Part shown: positions 15,073 to 24,600 of the stretch, one piece after another
How positions within the stretch are numbered: position 1 is the first letter of the stretch
Layout: every line of letters begins with the position of its first letter
Origin: DASXMR01 sp036495525
GTDB taxonomy: Bacteria; Actinomycetota; Actinomycetes; Streptosporangiales; Streptosporangiaceae
Length of the DNA: 59,935 nucleotides
Direction: 5' to 3'
NCBI GenBank assembly: GCA_036495525.1
Contig: DASXMR010000025.1
Span: 1-59,935 of the forward strand
Program-made: the position numbers and the translations under genes
Notes under the pieces: model-generated
Databases searched by the model: none
The model's input: the letters and a program-made list of their open reading frames with translations, nothing else
Told to the model about the DNA's origin: nothing

Positions 15073-16205
15073 GTCCCGGCCTCTCCGTCAGCGACCTGCC
15101 CGCCGTCAGCCGCGACACTGCCCGTCGCAGCCGTGCCCGTCGCGGCGGTGCCAGGGCCGGCCGGGCCGGCTGGCACTGTGCCAGTTGACACCGGGCCAGC
15201 TGACGCCGTGCCACCGGGCCGTGCGCGCGGCAGCGCGATGCCGTCCGCGCCGAAGCACGGCGGGTCAAGCACGGTGATCACTAGCTCGCCGCCCGGCGCC
15301 TGGCGGTCAGCCAGCCGGCCGGTCACGGTGACCGCGCCGATGCGCAAGTCGGCCTCCCAGCCAGCGCCAGCCGGCCGGCACCCGGTGACCAGCCCGTTGA
15401 GCACGAGCCCGCGGCCAGGCTGCGCGCCGGAGACCACCCGCTCGGGGTGCACGCCAGCCATCGCGTCCTGGCCGGCCGCCAGCGGCCCGGCGGGCACGAA
15501 GCCGAGGTACCCGACCAGCTCGGCGACCCGCCGCGAGGCCGGCCACAGCACCACCTCATCCGGAGCGCCGACCTGCAGCACGGCGCCGCAATCCAGCACG
15601 GCGAGCCGGTCGGCGAAGGCCTGCGCGTCGGCCAGCTCGTGCGCGACCAGGACGGCCGGCACGGCGCGCTCGGCCACCAGGCGCCCGACCAGTTCGGTGA
15701 GCGTGCGGCGCAGGCTGGCGTCAAGGCCGGTGTACGGCTCATCGAGCAACAGCGCGTCGCAGTGCGCGAGCAGCAACCTGCCGAGAGCCACCCGATGCGC
15801 CTGGCCGCCGGACAGCGCGGCTGGCATCTCCGGCAGCAGCTCGCCGATGCCAAGCACGCCGGCGAGTCCGGCGAGCTCAGCCGCCGAGGCGCCGGCGCCG
15901 GGCCCGTAACAGAGATTCGCCCGCACCGACAGGTGCGGGAACAGGGCCGGATCCTGCCGGAGCAGGCCCACCCGGCGGCGCCACGGCGGCACCGCCTGCC
16001 GCGGCTGCGCCGTGGCCGTCAGCACTCGCCCGCCAAGCGTGATCCGCGCCCGCCGCGGCTGCACCAGGCCGGCGACGGCCTCCAGCAGCGTGGTCTTGCC
16101 GGCTCCGGACGGCCCGAACAGCGCCAGCCGCTCGCCCGGCGACACCGACAGGTTCGCGCGCACGGTGAAGTCCCGGCGGTCAACCTCGACGTCGACGTCG
16201 AGCAC
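15069..16205 (-). CDS. ABC transporter ATPase, molybdate/tungstate type
   Basis: From GTG 16205 the protein has 378 residues. Walker A is GPSGAGKTT (31-39), the signature is LSGGQAHRVALGR, Walker B is ALLLDEPYTGLD and the H-loop is VAHELADA. After residue ~240 comes a TOBE-like substrate or regulatory domain, as in ModC, and a tail of Thr/Ala/Gly repeats. The frame is open back to 16268, but that extension lies inside the permease gene and lacks conserved sequence. It overlaps the permease stop by 26 bases and the regulator start by four. It would power import through the adjacent permease. Confidence 0.9.
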   Translation of the reverse strand: MLDVDVEVDRRDFTVRANLSVSPGERLALFGPSGAGKTTLLEAVAGLVQPRRARITLGGRVLTATAQPRQAVPPWRRRVGLLRQDPALFPHLSVRANLCYGPGAGASAAELAGLAGVLGIGELLPEMPAALSGGQAHRVALGRLLLAHCDALLLDEPYTGLDASLRRTLTELVGRLVAERAVPAVLVAHELADAQAFADRLAVLDCGAVLQVGAPDEVVLWPASRRVAELVGYLGFVPAGPLAAGQDAMAGVHPERVVSGAQPGRGLVLNGLVTGCRPAGAGWEADLRIGAVTVTGRLADRQAPGGELVITVLDPPCFGADGIALPRARPGGTASAGPVSTGTVPAGPAGPGTAATGTAATGSVAADGGQVADGEAGT

Positions 16206-17085
16206 GGGCGCTCCAGGCGTAGGCGGCGAACGGCAGCGGCAGCGCGACCACGAGCAGCACCAGGGCAAACGGCAGGGCGGACGCCAGCCCGGAGATCTGC
16301 AGCGTGGTCCAGATCTGCAGCGGGATACCGAACGGATGGTAAGCGACGACGATCACCGCGCCGAATGCTCCCATCGCCCTGGCCCAGGCCACGGCGAGCG
16401 CCATGCTCAGTCCCGGCGCGGCCAGCGGCAGCGTGACCCGGCTGAACACCCGCAGCGGCCGGTCGCCGAGCAGCCCCGCCTGCTGCTCCATCCGCGGGTC
16501 CACGTCGCTGAAGGCGGCCTGCGCGCCGAGCACGTAATACGGCGCCGACTCGTAGACCTGCGCGATGCACAGCGCGAGGAAGGTATTGGTCGCCGACAGG
16601 TGCAGCGCGCCGAGCACCCGTCCGATGGGCGTGAACGGGCCGATCAGGAAGATCAGCAGCAGCCCGATCACCAGCGGGGGCAGCAGCAGGCTGGCGAGCA
16701 CGCCCGCTTCCCACACCCGCGCGAACGGCAGCCGGCCGCGGGCCAGCATCCAGGCCAGCGGGGTGCCGAGCAGCACCAGCACGCCGAGCGTGACCGCACC
16801 GGACTCCAGCGAGACGATCAGCGGCTCGAAAGCGCCTGGCATGCGCAGCGAGGTCCAGATCGAGTGCCAGGACAGGTGCGTGAGCAGCGCGATGAGAGGG
16901 CCGAGCAGTGCGATCCAGATCACCAGCGCCGCGCCGACCGACGCGAAGCCAGAGACCGAGCGCAGCGTGCTGGCCGGCCCTTGCCCGCCGCCGCGAGGTG
17001 CCGCCGGGGGCCGCTGTCCGGGGGTCCCCTCGTTCCCCCGGACAGCGGTGCCTGGAACGGGCGCGCCGCTAGCCGCCCAGCTCAC
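16180..17085 (-). CDS. ABC transporter permease, molybdate/tungstate type
   Basis: A 301-residue membrane protein with six predicted helices, starting near residue 48 (GAALVIWIALLGPLIALL) and ending with ALPFALVLLVVALPLPFAAYAW. The cytoplasmic EAA-like loop is EQQAGLLGDRPLRVFSRVTLPLAAPGL, typical of ModB/WtpB-type permeases. The Gly/Pro-rich first 45 residues are unusual; a shorter start is possible. GTG 17085 overlaps the binding-protein gene by 17 bases, indicating translational coupling. It should form the channel for the oxyanion delivered by the lipoprotein. Confidence 0.88.
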   Translation of the reverse strand: MSWAASGAPVPGTAVRGNEGTPGQRPPAAPRGGGQGPASTLRSVSGFASVGAALVIWIALLGPLIALLTHLSWHSIWTSLRMPGAFEPLIVSLESGAVTLGVLVLLGTPLAWMLARGRLPFARVWEAGVLASLLLPPLVIGLLLIFLIGPFTPIGRVLGALHLSATNTFLALCIAQVYESAPYYVLGAQAAFSDVDPRMEQQAGLLGDRPLRVFSRVTLPLAAPGLSMALAVAWARAMGAFGAVIVVAYHPFGIPLQIWTTLQISGLASALPFALVLLVVALPLPFAAYAWSARARRRRRG

Positions 17086-18070
17086 TTGCTATCTGCGACG
17101 GGATCGCGCTCCGGTCGCCGAAGACCTGCGGCGTCAGCAGCGTGTATCCGCCCTGCTTGTAGAGGTTCAGGCCGGTCTGCGAGAGCGTGTACTTGACGAA
17201 TGCGGTACCAGCTGGCGTCGGCTTGCCGATGGTCGTGATGTCGATCACCAGCGGCGAGCCCTTCTTGGTCACGTTGCCGGTGATGGTCACCGTGGCTTTG
17301 GCGTACTGGTCGGCGAGAGCCGGGCTGCCGAGGTTGATGTCGGGCGGCAGCGCGATGTACGGCAGGTGCAGCTGCAGCGCCTGGGACAGGTAAGCGCTTG
17401 AGGCGTCGAGCTGACCGGACTGCAGGGTGGAATCGAGCGTCGCCTCGTCGAAGATCTGCGGTGACTTGGCCGAGCTGGCCGGGCCGCCGAGGATCTTGGT
17501 CACCGTGTCGGCTGGCAGGTGATACTTCATCTGGGCCAGCTCAAGCATGTAGATGAACGCGCGGCCCTGCGGGTCGACGTTCGGGTCGGTCCGGCCGAGC
17601 TTCAGCCCCTTGGTCTGCAGCAGCGTGAACAGCTTCGGCAGTGGCTCCTTGCCGCTGGCGATGGCCTTGAACTGGCTGGCGTACTTGCTGTTCGGGTTGT
17701 AGGCCACCACGATCGAGGTCGTCGCGTACTGCACGTACCACTTGGTGAACTTGGGCTCCAGCGGGGTGATGTTGTCCCCGCCGACGCTCTCGAAGACGTT
17801 GGGTGCGATCTCGCCGGAGGCGATGCTGGCCTCCAGATCGCCGGATGCGCCGGCCCGGCCCGAGTAGCCGAAGCCTGACGCTTTGCTGAAGGCCGGGCCG
17901 AAGCTCTGCTCGTTCAGGTTCTCCAGCGAAGCCGCGTAAGCAACGCTCGCGGTCTTCGAGGAGGCACCCGAGGACGAGCCGGATGAGCTGCCGCACGCGG
18001 CCAGCCCGATGCACGTGACAGTGAGCAGCGCGCTCAGGGCCGCGCCGCGCTTTCCGGTAAGGACCACCAT
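17069..18070 (-). CDS. Molybdate/tungstate-type ABC substrate-binding lipoprotein
   Basis: From ATG 18070 the protein has 333 residues. A lipobox (CIGLAAC, then GSSSGSSSG) marks a membrane-anchored lipoprotein. The mature domain resembles WtpA/ModA: VAYAASLENLNEQSFGPAFSKASG, GRAGASGDLEASIASGEIAPNVFESVG, and TTSIVVAYNPNSK with LGRTDPNVDPQGR. These regions hold the oxyanion contacts in the family; whether molybdate, tungstate or sulfate is preferred cannot be told. It is the first gene of a four-gene minus-strand operon. The frame is open to ATG 18127, but the signal peptide fits the later start. Confidence 0.88.
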   Translation of the reverse strand: MVVLTGKRGAALSALLTVTCIGLAACGSSSGSSSGASSKTASVAYAASLENLNEQSFGPAFSKASGFGYSGRAGASGDLEASIASGEIAPNVFESVGGDNITPLEPKFTKWYVQYATTSIVVAYNPNSKYASQFKAIASGKEPLPKLFTLLQTKGLKLGRTDPNVDPQGRAFIYMLELAQMKYHLPADTVTKILGGPASSAKSPQIFDEATLDSTLQSGQLDASSAYLSQALQLHLPYIALPPDINLGSPALADQYAKATVTITGNVTKKGSPLVIDITTIGKPTPAGTAFVKYTLSQTGLNLYKQGGYTLLTPQVFGDRSAIPSQIASELGG

Positions 18071-18420
18071 CCCTTGAACATAGCCATCACTGATTGCGGC
18101 GAGCAAGAAGTCCTGACATCTGGGCATGCGCGGGCGCCACCTCGTGACTTCCGCGTGACCTAGCAGCCAGGCGCTGCCCGCAGCGCCAGCGCAGCGGGCA
18201 TTCAGCTGATTCTCAGCAGGATCCAGTTGGCTTGGGTGAGGTCATCTGGCTGACCGCGCCCTAGCATGGTCTGCGGCAGCGGCATGCGCGCAGCCGCCGC
18301 AGGCGACGCCGGGCCGGCTGGTGCCCCATCCCGGGACGGTCCCGCCGCAGGCGAACGGAACCGGGCTGCGTGACGTTGTCAGACAAGGACTCCCACCCCC
18401 GCGGGCAAGGCAGGTCAGGA
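18071..18420. other. 350-base divergent intergenic region
   Basis: This region separates the oxyanion-importer operon from the DUF929 cluster and must hold both promoters. A TTGTC-A-GACAA inverted repeat lies at 18376-18386, 35 bases before the DUF929 start. I saw no molybdenum-cofactor riboswitch or other structured leader that I could support, and no coding frame of good quality. Confidence 0.4.
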
Positions 18421-19314
18421 ATGGGCAAGGCGGACAGGCTCCGGCAGCAGAGCGCCAGGGAGAAAATCGCGGCGCAGCAGGCCACCGCCCGGCGTGAGGC
18501 GCGCCGCAGGCAGTGGCTCATGACCGGTGGCGCCGTGGGCGCCGTGCTGGTCATCGTCATCGCCCTGGTGGCCTTCAACGTGCTGCACCAGCAGAAGGCA
18601 GCGGCAGCCAAGAGCAACACGGCCGTAGCGAGCCAGCTCACCTCGGTCCCGGCCAGCACCCTGGACTCGGTCGGCAAGGGCACAGCGGGATCGCTGATCC
18701 CGATCTCGAACGCGCCGGCGCTGACCTCGAACGGCAAGCCGGAGATGCTCTACGTCGGCGGTGAGTACTGCCCGTTCTGCGCCGCCGAGCGGTGGGCCAT
18801 GGCCATCGCCCTCAGCCGGTTCGGCACCCTGAGCAACCTGAACTTCATCCATTCCTCGCCGACCGACGGCAACGTCGCGACGCTGACCTTCTACAAGTCC
18901 AGCTACACCAGCAAGTACCTGAGCTTCGTCCCGGTCGAGTGGTACGGCGAGAGCCCCGACTCAAGCAGCCCGACCGGCTACCACACGCTGCAGGTACCGG
19001 ATAGCACCGAGCAGGGCATCTTCAACAAGTACAACGCGCCGCCCTACGTGGTGTTGAAGAACAAGGGCGCGTTCCCGTTCGTCGACTTCGGCAACAAGTT
19101 CCTGATCTCCGGGTCGCAGTACGGGCCTACCGACCTGGGCACCATGACCTGGTCGCAGATCGCCAAGGCCGTGCAGGACCCGTCAAGCAAGGTCGCCAAG
19201 GACATCGACGGCTCAGCAAACACGATCACGGCGGCGATCTGCCAGATGACCGGCAACCAGCCAGCCAGCGTGTGCTCGTCGGCTGCGGCCAAGGCCGGCG
19301 CCGGGGCGCTGTAA
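18421..19314 (+). CDS. DUF929 family thioredoxin-like membrane protein (first copy)
   Basis: From ATG 18421 the protein has 297 residues. A basic start (MGKADRLRQQSAREKIAAQQ) is followed by one transmembrane helix near 40-60 and an extracytoplasmic domain. It has a CPFC redox motif (Cys117/Cys120) within EYCPFCAAERWAMAIALSRFG, the DUF929 hallmark, and a Cys pair near the C-terminus (AICQMTG, VCSSAA). It probably acts outside the membrane as a DsbA-like disulfide oxidoreductase. Its stop overlaps the VKOR start (TAATG), so the two are coupled. An in-frame start at 18370 is less likely. Confidence 0.9.
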   Translation: MGKADRLRQQSAREKIAAQQATARREARRRQWLMTGGAVGAVLVIVIALVAFNVLHQQKAAAAKSNTAVASQLTSVPASTLDSVGKGTAGSLIPISNAPALTSNGKPEMLYVGGEYCPFCAAERWAMAIALSRFGTLSNLNFIHSSPTDGNVATLTFYKSSYTSKYLSFVPVEWYGESPDSSSPTGYHTLQVPDSTEQGIFNKYNAPPYVVLKNKGAFPFVDFGNKFLISGSQYGPTDLGTMTWSQIAKAVQDPSSKVAKDIDGSANTITAAICQMTGNQPASVCSSAAAKAGAGAL

Positions 19315-20033
19315 TGGCCAGCCAGAAACAGGCACGATCCGCCGGCCAGGGCACAGGCAGCCGTAACCAGAAGAGCCAGCAGCGCAGCGGCCAGCAGCGC
19401 GGCGCCGCCGCGGCCAGGACGACCCGGCGTGCGAACGGCGGCGCCGCCAAGGCGACCCAGCCGGCCGGCGGCAACGCCATGGCGGCCAGGGCAGCCACCC
19501 CCAAGGCCAGGCAGAACGACAAGCAGCAGGTCGCCGACGCTGCAGCGGCACCGCAGCAGCCGGGCGCTCCTGGCTGGCTGCGATGGACCACGCTCGGGCT
19601 GTCGCTGGCCGGGCTCGGCCTGTCGATCTACCTGACGGTCGCGCACCTGGTCGGCACGTCGATCCTGGCCTGTTCAAGCAACGGGCTGGTCAACTGCTCG
19701 CTGGTCACCACCAGCTCGCAGTCCAAGCTGTTCGGCGTCTTCCCGGTGGCCGAGCTCGGCCTGGCCTTCTACGTGTTCATGGTCGCGATCAACTCGCCGT
19801 GGGCCTGGCGGATGCGACAGCCGGCGGTGTACTGGCTGCGGCTTGGCTCGGTCGTCGCCGGCATGGTCTTCGTGCTGTACCTGGTGTACGTCGAGCTGAT
19901 CCAGCTGCATCACATCTGCCTGTACTGCACGTACACGCACGTCGTCACGTTCCTGCTGTTCGGCGTGCTGGTCTTCTACGCCGCCAGCAGGCCGCCAGGG
20001 GAGGCGGCCGCCGGCCATGCGGGCCGCACCTGA
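19314..20033 (+). CDS. Vitamin K epoxide reductase family protein
   Basis: The protein has 239 residues. An Ala/Gln/Arg-rich cytoplasmic start (~80 residues) is followed by four or five helices. It has the four VKOR redox cysteines: Cys120 and Cys128 in the loop after the first helix, and Cys202/Cys205 in CLYC on the last helices. Bacterial VKORs take electrons from DsbA-like proteins and pass them to quinone, replacing DsbB in actinobacteria. Its place between two CxxC-bearing DUF929 genes strongly suggests they are its partners. ATG 19314 overlaps the upstream stop. Confidence 0.93.
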   Translation: MASQKQARSAGQGTGSRNQKSQQRSGQQRGAAAARTTRRANGGAAKATQPAGGNAMAARAATPKARQNDKQQVADAAAAPQQPGAPGWLRWTTLGLSLAGLGLSIYLTVAHLVGTSILACSSNGLVNCSLVTTSSQSKLFGVFPVAELGLAFYVFMVAINSPWAWRMRQPAVYWLRLGSVVAGMVFVLYLVYVELIQLHHICLYCTYTHVVTFLLFGVLVFYAASRPPGEAAAGHAGRT

Positions 20034-20074
20034 CGCTTAGGCTGGCAGTACCTAAACGGAGGCTGAGGCGGCAG

Positions 20075-20953
20075 ATGGGGAAGGGCCAGGCGCGGCAGAG
20101 CGCCAGGCAGCGGATCGCGGCCCAGCAGGCAGCGGTGCGCCAGGCCGAGGCCCGTCGGCGCTGGCTGATCGGCGGCGGCGCTGTCGGCGTGGTCATCGTG
20201 GCGGTGGTCGCGATCTTGCTGGCCAACCTGCTGTCCGGCAAGCCCTCCCAGGCGGGCCGGGCGACGCTGCCCGCCAGCGTGCAGACCAAGCTGACCACCG
20301 TGCCGGTCTCGGCGCTCAACGCGGTCGGTGCGGGCTCGGTACCGAATTACACGAGCCGGCCGGTGACGGCGATCAGCGGGCCGCCGCTGACCCAGGACGG
20401 CAAGCCGGAGATGCTCTACATCGGCGCCGAGTTCTGCCCGTACTGCGCTGCGATGCGCTGGTCCATGGCCGTTGCGCTGAGCCGGTTCGGCGCGCTCAGC
20501 GGACCGCTTCAGGGCATCCACTCCTCCGCCAACGACACCGACCCGAACACGCCGACGCTGACGTTCTACCGGATGGCTCCGTACACCAGCAGCTACCTGA
20601 CCTTTACCGCGGTTGAGAACGAGACCGAGACCGTGGGCCAGATCCTGCAGCCGGTCACCCCGGCGCAGAAGAAGATCTGGCAGACCTACGAGCCTGGCGG
20701 GCAGACCGGTTACCCGTTCATCGACTTCGACAACAAGTACGTGATCACCGGGCCGATCTACGATCCGGCCGTGCTCAAGGGCAAGACCTGGACGCAGGTA
20801 GCCGCGGCACTGCACAACCCCGCCAGCCCCATCGCGCAGGGCGCCCTCGGCGCGGCGAACTACATCACCGCCGCGATCTGCAAGACGACCGGTCAGCAGC
20901 CAGCCAGCGTGTGCGCCGCCGCGCCGGTGCCGGCCATCCAGGCCAGGCTCTGA
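20075..20953 (+). CDS. DUF929 family thioredoxin-like membrane protein (second copy)
   Basis: A 292-residue paralogue of the protein encoded at 18421. It shares the basic N-terminus (MGKGQARQSARQRIAAQQ), a single membrane helix near 30-52, a CPYC motif (Cys121/Cys124) and the C-terminal pair AICKTTG with VCAAA. The two copies differ through the central region, with insertions here (SSANDTDPNTPT, ENETETVGQ), so they may serve different clients. GGAGG at 20058-20062 precedes ATG 20075. It lies 41 bases after the VKOR gene and probably shares its transcript. Confidence 0.9.
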   Translation: MGKGQARQSARQRIAAQQAAVRQAEARRRWLIGGGAVGVVIVAVVAILLANLLSGKPSQAGRATLPASVQTKLTTVPVSALNAVGAGSVPNYTSRPVTAISGPPLTQDGKPEMLYIGAEFCPYCAAMRWSMAVALSRFGALSGPLQGIHSSANDTDPNTPTLTFYRMAPYTSSYLTFTAVENETETVGQILQPVTPAQKKIWQTYEPGGQTGYPFIDFDNKYVITGPIYDPAVLKGKTWTQVAAALHNPASPIAQGALGAANYITAAICKTTGQQPASVCAAAPVPAIQARL

Positions 20954-20962
20954 GTACCAAAC

Positions 20963-20981
20963 CCAGGGCAGCAAACCCTGG
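20963..20981 (+). terminator. Weak hairpin after the second DUF929 gene
   Basis: A six-base-pair stem (CCAGGG/CCCTGG) with a seven-base loop starts ten bases after the stop. GGCAGCAAACCC-like sequence recurs downstream to about 21025. It may end the DUF929-VKOR transcript; the stem is short and there is no T-run. Confidence 0.35.
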
Positions 20982-21133
20982 CCAGCAAAACGCCGGGCAG
21001 CAAGCCCCAGGGCAGCAAACCCCGGCGCTGGCTGACCCCGTCTGAGTCTCCGCCGGGAATATCGGGCAGCCTTACTCGGTTAGCCCAGCGAACAGTTAGC
21101 TAGCGGCAGGATCGACCTGCGTGAGGACAAATC

Positions 21134-21625
21134 GTGATTCATTCCGGCAATGACGCCGGCGGCGCGGCCAGCGCCGGGCTCGCACCCGGCCAGGATGCCG
21201 GCCCGGCCGCGGTGCTGACGCTGCTGCGGCTGGTCAGGTCGCTGGAGCGGGTCAGCGCCGGGCTGACCCCGCAGCAGTACCGCATCCTCAAGCTCGCCGA
21301 CGCCGGCGAGGAGCGCTCGGCACGGCTCGCCGAGCGGCTCGCGGTGGCCAAGCCCACGCTCACTGCGAGCGTCGATGGCCTGGTCGCGGCCGGCTTCGTG
21401 GAGCGCAAGCAGCAGCCTGGTGACCGGCGGGTGGTGCGGCTCTGCCTGACCGCGGCCGGCCGCGACGCGATGAACAGGGCCGAGGCCGCCTACGCGGCCT
21501 GGCTGGACGACGTGCTGAACCATACCGGCGACCCAGCCGCGATGATCAGCGCGCTGCAGACGCTCGACGCGGCGATGGACGAGCGGCGCCGGGCCAGGCT
21601 GGCGGCCGGCCAGGGACGAGCATGA
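21134..21625 (+). CDS. MarR family transcriptional regulator
   Basis: The protein has 163 residues. The winged HTH is LTPQQYRILKLADAGEERSARLAERLAVAKPTLTASVDGLVAAGFVERKQQPGDRRVVRLCLTAAG, with the DRR wing motif of MarR proteins. Helices on either side should form the dimer interface. GTG 21134 follows GAGGAC. Its last four bases overlap the start of the double ABC exporter gene (ATGA), so regulator and pump are co-translated and probably autorepressed; a GTTAGC direct repeat with a 16-base period upstream (about 21078-21100) is a possible site. Confidence 0.92.
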   Translation: MIHSGNDAGGAASAGLAPGQDAGPAAVLTLLRLVRSLERVSAGLTPQQYRILKLADAGEERSARLAERLAVAKPTLTASVDGLVAAGFVERKQQPGDRRVVRLCLTAAGRDAMNRAEAAYAAWLDDVLNHTGDPAAMISALQTLDAAMDERRRARLAAGQGRA

Positions 21626-24600
21626 CCGCAGCTGAGAACGGCTGGCTGCGACGGCTGGCCGGCTACTCCTGGCGGCACAAGAACCTGGAGCTCGTAGCGC
21701 TTGGCGGCTCGGTCGTCGCGACCCTCGTCCAGGCGGCCATCCCGCTGATCATGGCTTGGATCGTGGACAACACGATCCTGGTGCCCCGCCATCCCATCTG
21801 GGTCGGCGCAGCCGCGCTGGTCGCTGCCGGGCTGATCAGCTTCGGCGGCGTCTACGTGCGCCGGTTCAAGGGCGGCCAGCTATCCCTCGACGTACAGCAC
21901 GACCTGCGCACCGAGCTGTTCGAGTCGCTGTCCAGGCTCGACGGGGCCAGGCAGGACCAGCTGCACACCGGGCAGATCGTCAGCCGCTCGATCTCCGACC
22001 TGAACATGATCCAGAGCCTGCTGAGCATGCTGCCGATGCTGCTCGGCAGCGCGCTGCTGTTCGTCCTCTCGATCAGCATCATGGCCTTCCTCTCGCCGAT
22101 GCTGACGCTGGTCGCGCTCGTGATCGCGCCGGTGCTCTGGCTCATCGCCATCGCCTCGCGGCGGCGGCTGTTCCCGGCCAGCTGGGACGCGCAGCAGAAG
22201 GCAGCCGACGTGGCCGCGGTCGTCGACGGCGCCGTCACCGGCGTCCGCGTCGTCAAGGGCTTCGGCCAGGAGGAGCAGGAAACCGAGCGGCTCGAAGACG
22301 CCAGCAGCCGCCTGTACGCGGCCAGGGTGCGCGCGGTCCGGCTGACCGCGAAGTTCAACCCGGCGCTGCAGGCGGTGCCGCTGTTCGGCCAGGTGGGCAT
22401 CCTCGCGCTTGGCGGCTGGCTCGCGATCCGCGGCTCGATCCCGCTCGGCGTCTTCCTCGCCTTCGCCCTCTATATAGGCCAGATGGTCGCGCCGGTCCGG
22501 GCGCTGACATCCCTGGTCACCATCGGCCAGCAGGCACGCGCGAGCGTGATCCGCGTCTTCGAGGTCATCGACTCGCGGCCGGTCATCACCGAGCGGCCGG
22601 GTGCCGGGGTGCTGCCGCCAGGCACGCCGGACGTCGAGCTGGACGACGTCACCTTCGGCTACGTGCCGTCACAGCCGGTGCTGCGCGGCCTGACGCTGCG
22701 GGTGGAGCCCGGCGAGACGCTCGCCGTGGTCGGCACCTCTGGCTCGGGCAAGTCGACCATTTCGCTGCTGCTCCCCCGCTTCTACGACGTCAGGGGCGGC
22801 GCGGTCCTGGTCGGCAGCCAGGACGTGCGCGACCTGACGCTCGACTCGCTGCGCGCCGCCATCGGCCTGGTGATGGAGGAGAGCTTCCTGTTCTCCGACA
22901 CCATCACCGCCAACATCGCTTACGGCCGCCCGGACGCGACCGCAGAACAGGTCAGAACCGCAGCCCTGGCCGCCGAGGCTGATGACTTCATTGCCGCCCT
23001 GCCGCAGGGCTACGACACCGTGATCGGCGAGCAGGGCCTGACCCTGTCCGGCGGCCAGCGGCAGCGGGTGGCGCTGGCCAGGGCGCTGATCACCAACCCG
23101 TCAATCCTGGTGCTTGACGACGCCACGTCAGCGGTCGACGCCACCATCGAGGCGCAGATCCACGCGACGCTGCGCAAGGTCATGGCCGGCCGGACCACGC
23201 TGCTCATCGCGCACCGCAGGTCTACCCTGCAGCTCGCCGACCGGATCGCGGTGCTGGACGAGGGGCGGCTGGTCGACGAGGGCACGCACGAGGAGCTGAC
23301 CGGGCGCTGCCCGCTGTACCGGATGCTGCTGGCCGGACCTGGCGACGACGCCGAGGGCATCGACGCGGGCGAGCTCAGCTATCACCAGAGCCACGCGCCG
23401 GCTCCGTCCAGGCCGGACACGGCCGGCCTGACCGCGGCGCTGTGGCCGGACCAGCCAGCAGCCGAGGCGAACGGCGCGGACGGGCCAGGTCTGGCCGCGG
23501 CCGTCCCGGCGATCGGCCGCGGCATGGGCGCGGCCGCCCGCGGCGGGAACGCCGCCGCCGCGCAGAGCATGCTGGCGGGGATTCCAGCGACCCCCGAGCT
23601 GCTGGCGATGGTGGACGCGCTGCCGCCGGCCAGCGACCGGCCGGGCGTGGACCGCGACACCGCCAGGGCCGCCGAGCCGCGCTTCACGCTGCGCCGGCTG
23701 CTTCGGCCGATCGCGGTCGCGCTGCTGATCGGCCTCATCCTGGACGGCCTCGACGCGGTCGCGAGCATCGCGATGCCGGCCCTGGTCCGCGGCGGGGTGG
23801 ATCATGGCGTGCTGGCCGGCACGTTCCAGCCAATCGCCGTGTTCTCGCTGATCGGGGCGGCGATCGTCGGAGCCGACTGGGTCATCAACTCGATCCAGAC
23901 CACGCTCGTCGGCCGCAACGGCGAGCGGATGCTGTACACGCTGCGGGTCAAGATATTCTCGCAGCTGCAGCGGCTGGGCCTCGACTTCTACGAGCACGAG
24001 CTGTCCGGCCGGATCATGACCAGGATGACCACGGACGTGGACGCGCTGTCGTCGTTCCTGCAGACCGGGCTGATCACAATGGTGAACTCGGTGCTGACGT
24101 TCGCCGGCGTGCTGGTCGCGCTGCTGCTGATCAACTTCCGGCTCGGACTGACCCTGTTCACGATCATCCCGGTGCTGATCGCCGCCACCGCTGCGTTCCG
24201 GGTACTGTCCTCGAGGGCCTACGGCGAGGCGCGGGAACGGGTCAGCATCGTCAACGCCGACCTGCAGGAGAACGTCGCCGGGCTGCGCACCGCCCAGGCC
24301 TACCGGCGGGAGGGCCGCAATCAGCAGCATTTCGGCTCGCTGAGCTACAGCTACCGCAATTCCCGGCTGCGGGCGCAGCGCTACATCGCGCTGTACTTCC
24401 CGTTCGTCCAGCTGCTCTCGACGGTGGCCGGCGCGCTGATCCTTTTCGTCGCCGCAGGCGAGGTGCACAGCGGAGCGCTGAGCGCAGGCGGGCTGATCGC
24501 CTACCTGCTGTACATCGACCTGCTGTTCTCCCCGATCCAGCAGCTGTCCCAGGTATTCGACGGTTACCAGCAGGCATCGGTGGGGCTGAGCCGGATCAAG

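Noticed and set aside
18071..18420. Molybdenum-cofactor riboswitch upstream of the importer operon
   Set aside because: No conserved Moco-riboswitch sequence could be identified by reading; only promoter-like and inverted-repeat elements are seen.
20954..21060. CRISPR-like repeat of GGCAGCAAACCC elements
   Set aside because: Units are short, unequal and without spacers of constant length; they look like small GC-rich duplications with a weak hairpin.
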